Below, one piece after another: positions 7,960 to 16,472 of a stretch of DNA of 57,984 nucleotides. The stretch is from Cyclobacterium sp. Its GTDB lineage: Bacteria; Bacteroidota; Bacteroidia; Cytophagales; Cyclobacteriaceae. The notes under the pieces were generated by a model, which did not search any database, was not told the origin of the DNA, and worked only from the letters and a program-made list of their open reading frames with translations. The stretch covers positions 1 to 57,984 of the forward strand of contig NZ_JABURL010000072.1 in assembly GCF_014762705.1 (NCBI RefSeq), in the 5' to 3' direction. The position numbers and the translations under genes are program-made. Numbering within the stretch: the first letter of the stretch is position 1; each line of letters begins with the position of its first letter.

Positions 7960-9684
7960 ATGGAAACGGATAAAAAAAATAGCACAAGCCCAGAAGAAAA
8001 GAAAAAGGTTTTCTCAGAAAGAAGATATTTGTACATCCATATTGGGTCAATTTTCCTGATCATGCTGGCCGTACTGGTGTTTATTGTTCCTGGTATGGAA
8101 ACAACCAACCAATTGCTAGCCTCTGGACTGGTAGTTGTGACAGGCCTGATATTTATTTATGGTTTATTGGCCAGGTACTTCGGCCCTAAATCAAAGGACC
8201 GAAACCCAAATTACAATCCTTACCATACCTTTTTTTTCAAAGGCACCGTCATCCTATCTACCGTATTGGTGGTTTTTGGAATCCTTGGGGCCTTTTTTGT
8301 CTATGTGGAGTATGACAATCTCTTTCAGGCAGTTGGATTGGCCACTTCTGTAGTTTGGATAGCGCTTTTCCTGATTTACTTCATGTGGTCGGTTTACCAT
8401 TACAATATCAATTATGGGCTGACGGATCAGGATTGGCAGCGAATATATGAGGCCAAAGACCGGTACAGTCAGGGAATGCCGGTAAAAGCTTCCGAAATGT
8501 CCATGCCTGAACACAATCCCTACCGGAGCCAAACATTTGGGCTTCCTCCCGGAACGGTGCGGGGAATGATCGCATTTACCTTGTTGATGGGCGGAATGGC
8601 CCTACTCATCGTAAGTTTCGGAACCCAATATACCGGGGTTGATGCTGCCCTGCTCAGCCAGCAATTTGAATTCTTTGAAACGGCATTTTTGATGATGATT
8701 GCCTTTTATTTTGGAGATAAATCCCTTAAATATTTACAAACCAGGTGGGTAAGCAGGGACCGACCTGATGAAAACCAAAGCAGTCAAAATAAATCTGCCG
8801 GTACTGCTACCACCTCCTCAAGCGATGTTCCCGCTCATCCCTTAAGCAGTTTGGACATGGACAATAGCCTCTTTGCCATGGAGGATGCTGATTTTGCCAG
8901 CAAAGCACCTGATTCAGAAAGTGAATTAGACGAGCAGCGCGTGTCACTTTCAACGTCTTTCGACAATCAATCTGAAGAAATCTTGCAAAGGGAAGAATAT
9001 GTGCAAATCAAAGACAATATTAATAGTAAAATTTTAAGTGATATGGATATCCTGCAGGCTCTGGATGAATTGGAACAGCGGGATAAAATAAAAATTAGTC
9101 TGCCAGTAATCAAAGCCATAGTCGCTGTAGAATCGGCAGGAAGGGGTCATTTGAATGACGGAAGGGCCAAAATCCTTTTTGAAGGACATAAATTTTGGTA
9201 TTGGCTGGAAAAATTTGGAAAGGACCCCAAAGCCCTTAGTGTTGGCAAAGAACACATTATCTATGAAAAGTGGACCAGAAAGCATTATCGGGTGGGTGCA
9301 AAGGAATATGAACGGCTCGAAGCGGCCAAAAGCATTGACCCCAAAGCTGCTGTATATGCTACCTCCTGGGGATTGTTTCAGATTCTGGGAGAAAACATGG
9401 AACATCATATTAAGGCCAGGAAATACAAAAACGTGGTGGAATTTGAGGCCCAGCAACATGAATCTGAATATGTTCATTTTTTGGATTTCCTGGAATTTAT
9501 AAAATCCAAAAAAGTCCGCGGAAAGGCATTGATAGACTATATATCCGAGAAAGAGCAAGACAATTATGATTGGGAGTCTTTTGCATATGGATACAATGGT
9601 AGTGGCTATAAAGTCAATCATTACCATATAAAAATGAAAAACCACTACGAAAAATTCAAAAAAGAGGGGACATGGTTGACATGA
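7960..9684 (+). CDS. Six-helix membrane protein with C-terminal N-acetylmuramidase (DUF3380) domain
   Basis: This 574-residue protein joins a membrane region to a peptidoglycan hydrolase. Hydrophobic segments lie at about 27-44, 53-72, 93-115, 124-145, 203-222 and 238-253. A Ser/Asp/Glu-rich linker (about 265-360) leads to a domain (about 375-572) with the DUF3380 N-acetylmuramidase pattern: IVAVESAGRG, with E391 the likely catalytic acid, then ILFEGHKFW, and later ATSWGLFQILG. The ATG at 7960 is preferred; an in-frame TTG lies four codons upstream (7948). The stop overlaps the next gene by 4 bases (ATGA). An even number of helices would put the enzyme domain on the same side as the N terminus, a point worth testing. 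Confidence 0.8.
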   Translation: METDKKNSTSPEEKKKVFSERRYLYIHIGSIFLIMLAVLVFIVPGMETTNQLLASGLVVVTGLIFIYGLLARYFGPKSKDRNPNYNPYHTFFFKGTVILSTVLVVFGILGAFFVYVEYDNLFQAVGLATSVVWIALFLIYFMWSVYHYNINYGLTDQDWQRIYEAKDRYSQGMPVKASEMSMPEHNPYRSQTFGLPPGTVRGMIAFTLLMGGMALLIVSFGTQYTGVDAALLSQQFEFFETAFLMMIAFYFGDKSLKYLQTRWVSRDRPDENQSSQNKSAGTATTSSSDVPAHPLSSLDMDNSLFAMEDADFASKAPDSESELDEQRVSLSTSFDNQSEEILQREEYVQIKDNINSKILSDMDILQALDELEQRDKIKISLPVIKAIVAVESAGRGHLNDGRAKILFEGHKFWYWLEKFGKDPKALSVGKEHIIYEKWTRKHYRVGAKEYERLEAAKSIDPKAAVYATSWGLFQILGENMEHHIKARKYKNVVEFEAQQHESEYVHFLDFLEFIKSKKVRGKALIDYISEKEQDNYDWESFAYGYNGSGYKVNHYHIKMKNHYEKFKKEGTWLT

Positions 9685-10295
9685 AATTGGCTTTAACCCG
9701 CATAGCTCTTACAGGCATGCTATTCATTTCTTTTGTTGCTTGTGAAAAGGATGAAAGGGGCATGGTCATAGGGAAAATCCAACAGGCAAGTGATTTGGTT
9801 GTATCCGAATTCGTGGTGGACAAAGTAGTTTTTGGAAAGAAATCGAAAAATATCTTGTTTATACCCGTCAGCGAAGCCTCCTTTCTGGCCTATTCACGTG
9901 CAAAAATAAAAACCGGAATCAACCTTGATAAAATCACTGAAGAGGCCATCGACATACAGGGAAAGAAAATAACCTTGAAATTGCCACCCATTGAAGTGCT
10001 AAACTTTTCTTACCCACCGGAAGATTTTGTTGAGGACAGCCTGATTTCCAATCCTGAACGATTTCTCAATGAAATCAACCTGGAGGACCAGGAAAACTTC
10101 TTTAGGATGGCAGAAATGGACATCAGGGATAACCTGCCCTATATGGGCCTGGTCTCTACCAGTCAGGACCATGCCCGAAAACTCATCCAAATGGTGCTAA
10201 AAAGCTTTGACTTCGAAGAAATATACATCCAGTTTGAAAATGATTCGCTTTTAATAAGGCAAGTAAACAGTCCGGAAAACCTGATGAACCCATGA
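9681..10295 (+). CDS. DUF4230 lipoprotein
   Basis: The ATG at 9681 overlaps the upstream stop (ATGA) and gives 204 residues; an alternative in-frame ATG is three codons earlier. Residues 1-21 form a lipoprotein signal (LTGMLFISFVAC), with C21 as the lipidation site. The mature part resembles DUF4230: an N-terminal IQQASDLVVSEFVVDK segment, a central GINLDKI...IDIQGKKITLKLPPIEVL stretch, and a C-terminal helix region. DUF4230 has no known function. Its place inside a muramidase operon suggests an envelope-linked role. It overlaps the following gene by 4 bases. Confidence 0.75.
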   Translation: MKLALTRIALTGMLFISFVACEKDERGMVIGKIQQASDLVVSEFVVDKVVFGKKSKNILFIPVSEASFLAYSRAKIKTGINLDKITEEAIDIQGKKITLKLPPIEVLNFSYPPEDFVEDSLISNPERFLNEINLEDQENFFRMAEMDIRDNLPYMGLVSTSQDHARKLIQMVLKSFDFEEIYIQFENDSLLIRQVNSPENLMNP

Positions 10296-12391
10296 TTGGT
10301 CAAATTCTCAAGAGCGGCCGGTTTATTTTGGAGCTCCTTTTGGTAGGAGCACTTATTGTGCTTGTTATTTGGTGGAACCCATTGCATATTTTCGGAGGAA
10401 AGGCAGAGCTCCAGCCTACGGCAAATATTGTTTCTGATATCCGGGAAATCGGTGAATTGATTACTGCAGAGTATTATGGGGAGGTATTGGCATCCATCGA
10501 TGAAGCACAAATCAACTTGTTGGAAGAAGAGGACATCAGGAATCAGGGAGAATTTCTTCATCAGGAAATAGAGACTGCAATCCAAAACCTGCGCAACTTT
10601 CACATGCTATCGGTTGAAAATCGCTTATCCATAGGAGATGAGGACAATAGTCTCAGGCGCCGGGAACGAAAAAGGTTGCTGGTAGATCCCGTTAGTGAAA
10701 AAAACATCATCGAAAAGCTGTATTTTCTGGAAGAATGGGAGAATACCAGTCAAATGGCATTGTTCAATGAGCTGCTCAATTTCATGGGCATGCAAGCCGG
10801 CATGGGCAGCTCCGGGTCTACGCTCAGCGATAAACAAACCAGGAGAGTGCTCATGGATTGGTATGAAAGTCCTGAAAACGATTGGTGGCAAGCTGATAGA
10901 TTTGTCATTGATTATTTTGCAAACAGACTATCCTCCCTTTCCCGCAGGGAGTCCAGAAAAAAACTGGCCATGATAGGCAGGGGAACTGTAAAGGCAGGTT
11001 TTGATTTTACAGGTTTGGACCAGAGCATGTACCATTTCAATGAAGCAGTTGGCGAGTTACATTTTTTTGGGCTTTCTCCTCAAATCCTCAATTCCGATAT
11101 CAATCCCTGGTTCATTCCTGAAAAAGGAATTCCCGGTTTTGACATTCTAACGTATAATGGCAAAGTGGATTTCAAAGACAGTAGAAAAGTAAAAATATAT
11201 GCGGTACAAAAACTAAAAACCAATGCCTACAATGCGGGCATCATCGATCAGGCTGAAAAAAACGGTGGGGTAACACTCAGCCGGCTATTTTCCATGCTGA
11301 CCGGAAAAGAAGTTAAAAAGGTCATTTTTCACCATGATAAAATCATACAATTAACCAATGAAATTAAAAATGACCGGTACATCAGTTACGAAGAAGCCGA
11401 ACATTTTGAAAATAACCTGAAGTTAGAATTGATCAGCATTGATTCATTGAGGAGCGCCACTGATGACCGTTATAACAACAGGAATCTTGCAGAAAATAAA
11501 TGGAATACCCTTATTCAAATGGTAGAGCAATTGCAACAATTGGAATTTGAAGCCCAGACCCTGCCTTATCATTATTACTCTACCTTCTGGTACAGGGTTA
11601 CCAAAGATTCATTGATCGATCAAGCGGAATGGATGGAAATAAAAACCCAGGCCACCCAACATATAACTGATAAGCGCCCTTTACAAATTTGGGCAAAAAA
11701 CGACAGCCTTTTGTTTCAGTCCCAATTTAGCGGAGGGTTATACCAATTACACCAGGACAATATACCTATTGGCTCATTTTTGGTAGACTCCACCTCGCTG
11801 GACGATTGGAAAAGCAGGATAAAAAACCCAAATCGAATCAAAAATGTTTCTTTTCACCAGGATGGAGTTGTTTTTGAATATTTTCAGCCTAAAGCTGATT
11901 TAAGGGATAGCCTGTATCACCTGATGAGTCCTGTTAAATATGATCCGGAGAAATTCGAACAATGGATATCCCAAAAAAGTACCATCGAAAGCATCGGGCA
12001 AACTGATACCCTAAAAAGCCTGCCCACTAATCCGAATGGATTTTGGCTGATGGATATCAAGAAAGGTGACGAGCTGCTTAAAATCAACATACCCCTGGAC
12101 CAAATTACCTACCCGGCTTTCTTTACTGATAAGGCATTAACTGAATGGGATAAAATAGCTATGGACAGCCTGGTTCTTTTTAAATCTTCCGATGATTTTC
12201 CTGCTGACCTGAATAATTCCATTTCCTCCTCCAAACTATCCCAAGACCAGAACGAAAAGTTGGAACAATTCCTCAACCGTTTGAATTCAAGTCACAGTGC
12301 CTATCACAACAGGGATTTTTTTACCAAAACAAAGTCATGGTTTTCAGAAAGATGGGAAAGTAAATCAAGCTTAATAGAGAAATTCCAGTAG
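10292..12391 (+). CDS. Large single-pass membrane protein with DUF4230-like N-terminal region
   Basis: The 699-residue product has one membrane helix (about 11-29) and then a large, presumably extracytoplasmic part. Residues about 43-70 (TANIVSDIREIGELITAEYY) look like the start of a DUF4230 domain, and about 255-350 (with GFDILTYNGKVDF and KIYAVQKLKTNAYNAGI) could be its second half, separated by an insert of roughly 180 residues. The remaining 350 residues match nothing I recognise. The ATG overlaps the preceding stop (ATGA), so it is translationally coupled as the last gene of the operon. It ends 15 bases from the convergent GMC oxidoreductase gene. Confidence 0.7.
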   Translation: MIGQILKSGRFILELLLVGALIVLVIWWNPLHIFGGKAELQPTANIVSDIREIGELITAEYYGEVLASIDEAQINLLEEEDIRNQGEFLHQEIETAIQNLRNFHMLSVENRLSIGDEDNSLRRRERKRLLVDPVSEKNIIEKLYFLEEWENTSQMALFNELLNFMGMQAGMGSSGSTLSDKQTRRVLMDWYESPENDWWQADRFVIDYFANRLSSLSRRESRKKLAMIGRGTVKAGFDFTGLDQSMYHFNEAVGELHFFGLSPQILNSDINPWFIPEKGIPGFDILTYNGKVDFKDSRKVKIYAVQKLKTNAYNAGIIDQAEKNGGVTLSRLFSMLTGKEVKKVIFHHDKIIQLTNEIKNDRYISYEEAEHFENNLKLELISIDSLRSATDDRYNNRNLAENKWNTLIQMVEQLQQLEFEAQTLPYHYYSTFWYRVTKDSLIDQAEWMEIKTQATQHITDKRPLQIWAKNDSLLFQSQFSGGLYQLHQDNIPIGSFLVDSTSLDDWKSRIKNPNRIKNVSFHQDGVVFEYFQPKADLRDSLYHLMSPVKYDPEKFEQWISQKSTIESIGQTDTLKSLPTNPNGFWLMDIKKGDELLKINIPLDQITYPAFFTDKALTEWDKIAMDSLVLFKSSDDFPADLNNSISSSKLSQDQNEKLEQFLNRLNSSHSAYHNRDFFTKTKSWFSERWESKSSLIEKFQ

Positions 12392-12406
12392 GTTTTTTTT
12401 CTTATC

Positions 12407-14752
12407 TTATTTCAAACCCAGATAGGTTTCAAAGACATTTCCTGCAAAGAATTTCCCGAAAGTAGCAATGGCGGATAGCCCGTCGCTTTTGCTTTTGGGA
12501 TGAATGGCTTTGACTGTTCTCAGTTGCCGCAACAAATCAGCCACCTTTATGACCAATTTCCCCTTCCCCAGCAATTGGCCTTTGGAATCATTTCCTTCAT
12601 AGACTGAAATAAACAGGGTTGTGGTGTCTTTCCAGGCGTCTACCACGCTGTCATTAAAGATATCCTTAAAACCTTCAAAATAATAGGACTTTCCGTCTTT
12701 GCTGATCAACTCAGCCGTATAATTCATTTTTTTTCTTGAATCATTGTTTTCATCTGTGATAAATAAATTGAAAACCCCATTGTAAGCGCTCAGCGGTTCC
12801 TCGGAGATGGCAGGTGCCATCATGGTGCCCAGCATTTTTCCGGGATGGTTTTCACTTTCCACAAATTCCTGGATGTCTTCTGTCTGAATGGTCAGGGTAA
12901 ATTCAAAGGTGGTATTTTCCTTCTTTCCCTGGATAAATCCCGCTTCATAATCTCCTGTCTCTCCCATACCAATAAACCCTTTCATTGATTCGGTAAACTG
13001 TACCCCCGTTTCCAGCGAAGTTGGGCTGTCGGGAATATCAGTAGCATTTGAAAAATCATAATTCAGCTGATAACCTTTTTCATCTGCAATTAGCTTACAA
13101 CTCCTTTCTGCCAAAGCACTTATGGTTAGTAAAGGATTGGTCCCTACAGGCCTGGGAATTACGGCACCATCCATGACATATAATCCTTCATGGAGCTTGC
13201 TTCCCTCCTGCCCTGCAAAAACCTGCCCCTTGTGATCTACTACCCCCAAAGCAGCCTGGTCTGCCATGCCACATCCTCCCAGGGGATGCACCGTCACCAA
13301 ATCATAGTTCATCATTTTATTCCAGGTGGGATTGGGAATTTTAGTGCCTCCAAGGGCCTCAGTGGCACTGTACATTTCTCCATTTACCTTTCTAAAAATA
13401 TCTTGCTTCCCCACCCCTTGCCAGCTGATGTTCAATTTGTCTGCCTCATCCATTTTAAGCACTCCATTACCATCATCATGGGTCATCACCAGATAAACCT
13501 GTGTCCTGGCCAGTGCTCCATGAAAAGGGCCCAAAATCAGGCTGCGAATCTCCCTCCATTTTTCCTTCAGGTAATCCTTGATACCCCGATCTGTATCCTT
13601 ACCGGCCAGTCTGGAAAAAGCGAAAAGGGCTTTTGGCATGAGCCCCCGGATGGGACCCGGAATGGTTCCTTCCTCCAGGGTCATGCCCGCTTCCAGTTCT
13701 TCCCTTTCCCTCAAATCTATCACACTTGTAATGCAGGGACCCACATTGGCGATGCTGTCAGTGCCTTTTTTTCCCAAACCTATGCCATTGATGCGGTGTT
13801 CATTGTTGTATCCAAACCCTAAAACATCCCCATTCCCGGTAAATCTTTCACCCAGTTTTTTGGAAACCTCTAATCCCATCTTTGCTGATCTGAGAAGGAT
13901 TTCTGTGGATCCCAGAGAACCTGCTCCCAGGATTACATTTTTGGCTTGAACAAACATTAAAGGGGCATCGAAATTGTCCCTTCCAATGCCTATGGGGTGG
14001 TAATATACCTGCCAAAAGTCCTTGTTCCTTTTGATATACCTGACATTGATTTCCGTAAAAATTTCTGCTCCATGGTTATAGGCATCCGGCAAATAATTCA
14101 TCGCCGTGGTGTTTTTAGCTCCAATGTTGCAACCGGTCACACAATCCCCGCAATTGGTACATTTTGCTTGTTTTATTCCAACATGATTGATTTTGTCTTC
14201 AAAATTTACATTAATATCCAAAAGCCGGAAAGGGGCTGACATGTAGGCAGCAGATTTCCTCATGGCAGCGGTTTTTTCCAATTTTGGATAACCGTTTTTA
14301 TTTTCAGGATAGGGATTGGGCTTTAACATTTCCCAGGCCTGCTTTATACCCCATTTAAATGAATCCAGATCTTCCCTCAAAGGCACGGGCCAGGCGCTGT
14401 CTTCCATTACCCTGGGTTCCGGTTCAATGGACACATTGGCATTTACCAAAGATGTTCCCCCCAGACCACAGCCTTTAAATACGTTGATACCATTACCCAT
14501 GGTAAATTCATACAAGCCATTCTTTTCCAGATCGACAGACTTCCCTCCTGCGAAATTCATCTCGCTTGAGGCTTGAAATAAGGTTTGAGGAAACTCTCCT
14601 GGTAAAAATTCTTTTCCTTTTTCCAAAAGGCAGACAGATTGCCCGCATCGCGACATTCTTGAAGCAGCGATACTGCCGCCATAACCGGAACCTATGACCA
14701 CATAGTCATAGACCGGCTTGATAGAAGTCAATGGTTTAGCTAATCTTTTCAT
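12407..14752 (-). CDS. GMC-family oxidoreductase, cholesterol-oxidase-like
   Basis: This 781-residue flavoenzyme starts with a Rossmann FAD-binding motif (VIGSGYGG, 19-26) and ends its GMC core with VHPLGGC (H489 the likely catalytic base) and GTNPLLTISALAER (N539). This layout is seen in ChoD-like cholesterol oxidases. C198, C201, C204 and C208 form CxxCxxCxxxC, a possible 4Fe-4S site. Beyond the core, residues about 583-760 make an extra domain that seems homologous to the C terminus of the patatin encoded two genes upstream. In some bacteria such GMC proteins are fused to an alpha/beta hydrolase; here a separate hydrolase opens the operon. A hydroxylated lipid or sterol is a plausible substrate, not shown. 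It overlaps the previous gene by 17 bases. Confidence 0.85.
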   Translation of the reverse strand: MKRLAKPLTSIKPVYDYVVIGSGYGGSIAASRMSRCGQSVCLLEKGKEFLPGEFPQTLFQASSEMNFAGGKSVDLEKNGLYEFTMGNGINVFKGCGLGGTSLVNANVSIEPEPRVMEDSAWPVPLREDLDSFKWGIKQAWEMLKPNPYPENKNGYPKLEKTAAMRKSAAYMSAPFRLLDINVNFEDKINHVGIKQAKCTNCGDCVTGCNIGAKNTTAMNYLPDAYNHGAEIFTEINVRYIKRNKDFWQVYYHPIGIGRDNFDAPLMFVQAKNVILGAGSLGSTEILLRSAKMGLEVSKKLGERFTGNGDVLGFGYNNEHRINGIGLGKKGTDSIANVGPCITSVIDLREREELEAGMTLEEGTIPGPIRGLMPKALFAFSRLAGKDTDRGIKDYLKEKWREIRSLILGPFHGALARTQVYLVMTHDDGNGVLKMDEADKLNISWQGVGKQDIFRKVNGEMYSATEALGGTKIPNPTWNKMMNYDLVTVHPLGGCGMADQAALGVVDHKGQVFAGQEGSKLHEGLYVMDGAVIPRPVGTNPLLTISALAERSCKLIADEKGYQLNYDFSNATDIPDSPTSLETGVQFTESMKGFIGMGETGDYEAGFIQGKKENTTFEFTLTIQTEDIQEFVESENHPGKMLGTMMAPAISEEPLSAYNGVFNLFITDENNDSRKKMNYTAELISKDGKSYYFEGFKDIFNDSVVDAWKDTTTLFISVYEGNDSKGQLLGKGKLVIKVADLLRQLRTVKAIHPKSKSDGLSAIATFGKFFAGNVFETYLGLK

Positions 14753-16472
14753 TTTTTATAAATATTGGGTCCTCAATTAAATCATATTGTATATCCCCTC
14801 CTTCAAATCGGGGCTTTTCCTCCGTTCCCACATTCTCCCAATTGGCAGGTACTTTTTTTAACCCTACGGGAAAAATGGTGATTCCTTCCTTATTGACCGA
14901 AAATCTCAGGAAATTTTTATATCCCTCCCAGCGATATGAAGAGGAAGCTTCTGTAATATGGTTTTTTAATACCACTACACTGAAGGTAAGATAAAGGCCA
15001 AATAAAACCGCACTAATGATCCCACCGGCCAGCACCATTTCTACCACAAAAAGGAATATTTGCCGGGACTCATTTATACCTAAACCCAGCTGAAAAAGAT
15101 TGATCCTGGAAAATAGCCAAAGTAGAAAGTAAAAATTGACCAAATGAAGCAGCCCATGTACCAGGCCAGCCAGGTAATTCCAGTTTTTAGCACCGGATTT
15201 GACATCAGTGAACATCACAATGCCAAAAAATAGCAGTAGATTTAAAAACAAAGCTGCGGGATGGTGACTAATGCCTTCAAAGACCAATTGGAATAAATCA
15301 GCCAATTGAGCTTCAAAAGGATTTAATTGACTGATTTTTTCCATCAAAGAAACCCCTGATTCAATCTTGGATTGTAAAACCCAGGAGGTAAACACATGGA
15401 ATAATCCAAAGAAAAAAAGCATGGTAAGGCTGAAATAGGGGAATAACAAATTAAGAAAACTCAGACTTACAGAAGATTTTTTTGAGGGAAAAACTTTTTT
15501 CAATTCCGTGGCTTTCCCATTGATACCTGAGATTTCCTGCTTCAATGTATGGGTGGGATGCATAAAAGCCCCCCCTCCTCCTGCAGTGATCATTTGGCAG
15601 GGACCATCGGTACTTTCCTTTGCCTCATAACGCGCGTAATGGTGTAAATCACCTGTCAGGACAGCAACAATCTGTATGGCTTTATTTTTTTCTTCATAAA
15701 CCTTTTCCCCTTTTCCAAAAAGGACCCTGTGGATAAAAAATTGCAGGCGATCAAAGGATTCGTTTTTTGCATCAAAAGATTTGTATACCCAGGAAGGCTC
15801 AGATGTACATAAAATGATTTTACTCCCTTCATTAAAATGTTTCTCAGCAATTTCCTTAAAATAACAAATCTGGGGATAGTCTATATCAGCGTTTAGCTGC
15901 ACATCAATCGCTATGATCCAATAATCATGAGGAAGTTTTAATGCAAAATAACTTCTGTTTTGCCTGGTTTGCCAATTTCCCAGGGATCTTTTTTGCGTAA
16001 ATAACCTGAGAAAATTAGTCAACCCATCATACCAGTCATGATTACCGGGAATTGCAAATAAATCAGGCCGGTCCATATCCCCCTCCTTCTTGGGAAAAGC
16101 GGCCTGAAATGGACCCCGAAGCCTGTTATCATATTCAATTTTCTCTGGAGTAGGATAAACTTCATCACCGCCCATTATCAGCACATCCCCTCGCTTTATG
16201 GATTTTCCCCTCAAAGTAAGGGCTTCTCTTGATAAAAGCTCCGCCAAAGTATAAGTGGGGTTAAAACCATCTCCGAGATCAGAAATGAAATCTACCCAAA
16301 GCTCCTCTTTGTGGGAATAGTCAAAAAATTTGGTTTCCTTATCCAAAGCAGCCTGCAATTCCCTTCTGTCAGCAAAATTCCCGAAAACTGAGGACAAAAC
16401 GGTCTTCACTGCGGTAAAAGCCAATTGTTTTGGATCATACCAATTGACCATTGGTTTTTTATCAAACTTCAT
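14736..16472 (-). CDS. Metallophosphoesterase with C-terminal membrane segments
   Basis: The 578-residue protein has a calcineurin-like metallophosphoesterase domain in about 55-300. Metal-ligand motifs are present in order: SDLGD near residue 65, MGGDEVYP, GNHDWYDG and LTGDLHHYARY. After about residue 345 there are several hydrophobic segments (FLNLLFPYFSLTMLFFFGLF and four more to about 505), so the enzyme is held in the membrane, then a short tail. The substrate is unknown; a phospholipid or lipid phosphate would suit the neighbours. It overlaps both the upstream patatin (11 bases) and the downstream GMC gene (17 bases), so it is surely part of the same operon. Confidence 0.82.
   Translation of the reverse strand: MKFDKKPMVNWYDPKQLAFTAVKTVLSSVFGNFADRRELQAALDKETKFFDYSHKEELWVDFISDLGDGFNPTYTLAELLSREALTLRGKSIKRGDVLIMGGDEVYPTPEKIEYDNRLRGPFQAAFPKKEGDMDRPDLFAIPGNHDWYDGLTNFLRLFTQKRSLGNWQTRQNRSYFALKLPHDYWIIAIDVQLNADIDYPQICYFKEIAEKHFNEGSKIILCTSEPSWVYKSFDAKNESFDRLQFFIHRVLFGKGEKVYEEKNKAIQIVAVLTGDLHHYARYEAKESTDGPCQMITAGGGGAFMHPTHTLKQEISGINGKATELKKVFPSKKSSVSLSFLNLLFPYFSLTMLFFFGLFHVFTSWVLQSKIESGVSLMEKISQLNPFEAQLADLFQLVFEGISHHPAALFLNLLLFFGIVMFTDVKSGAKNWNYLAGLVHGLLHLVNFYFLLWLFSRINLFQLGLGINESRQIFLFVVEMVLAGGIISAVLFGLYLTFSVVVLKNHITEASSSYRWEGYKNFLRFSVNKEGITIFPVGLKKVPANWENVGTEEKPRFEGGDIQYDLIEDPIFIKNEKIS

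Noticed and set aside
13190-13822. A 210-codon plus-strand frame inside the GMC oxidoreductase gene.
   Set aside because: It is the antisense shadow of a clearly conserved gene and encodes no recognisable protein.
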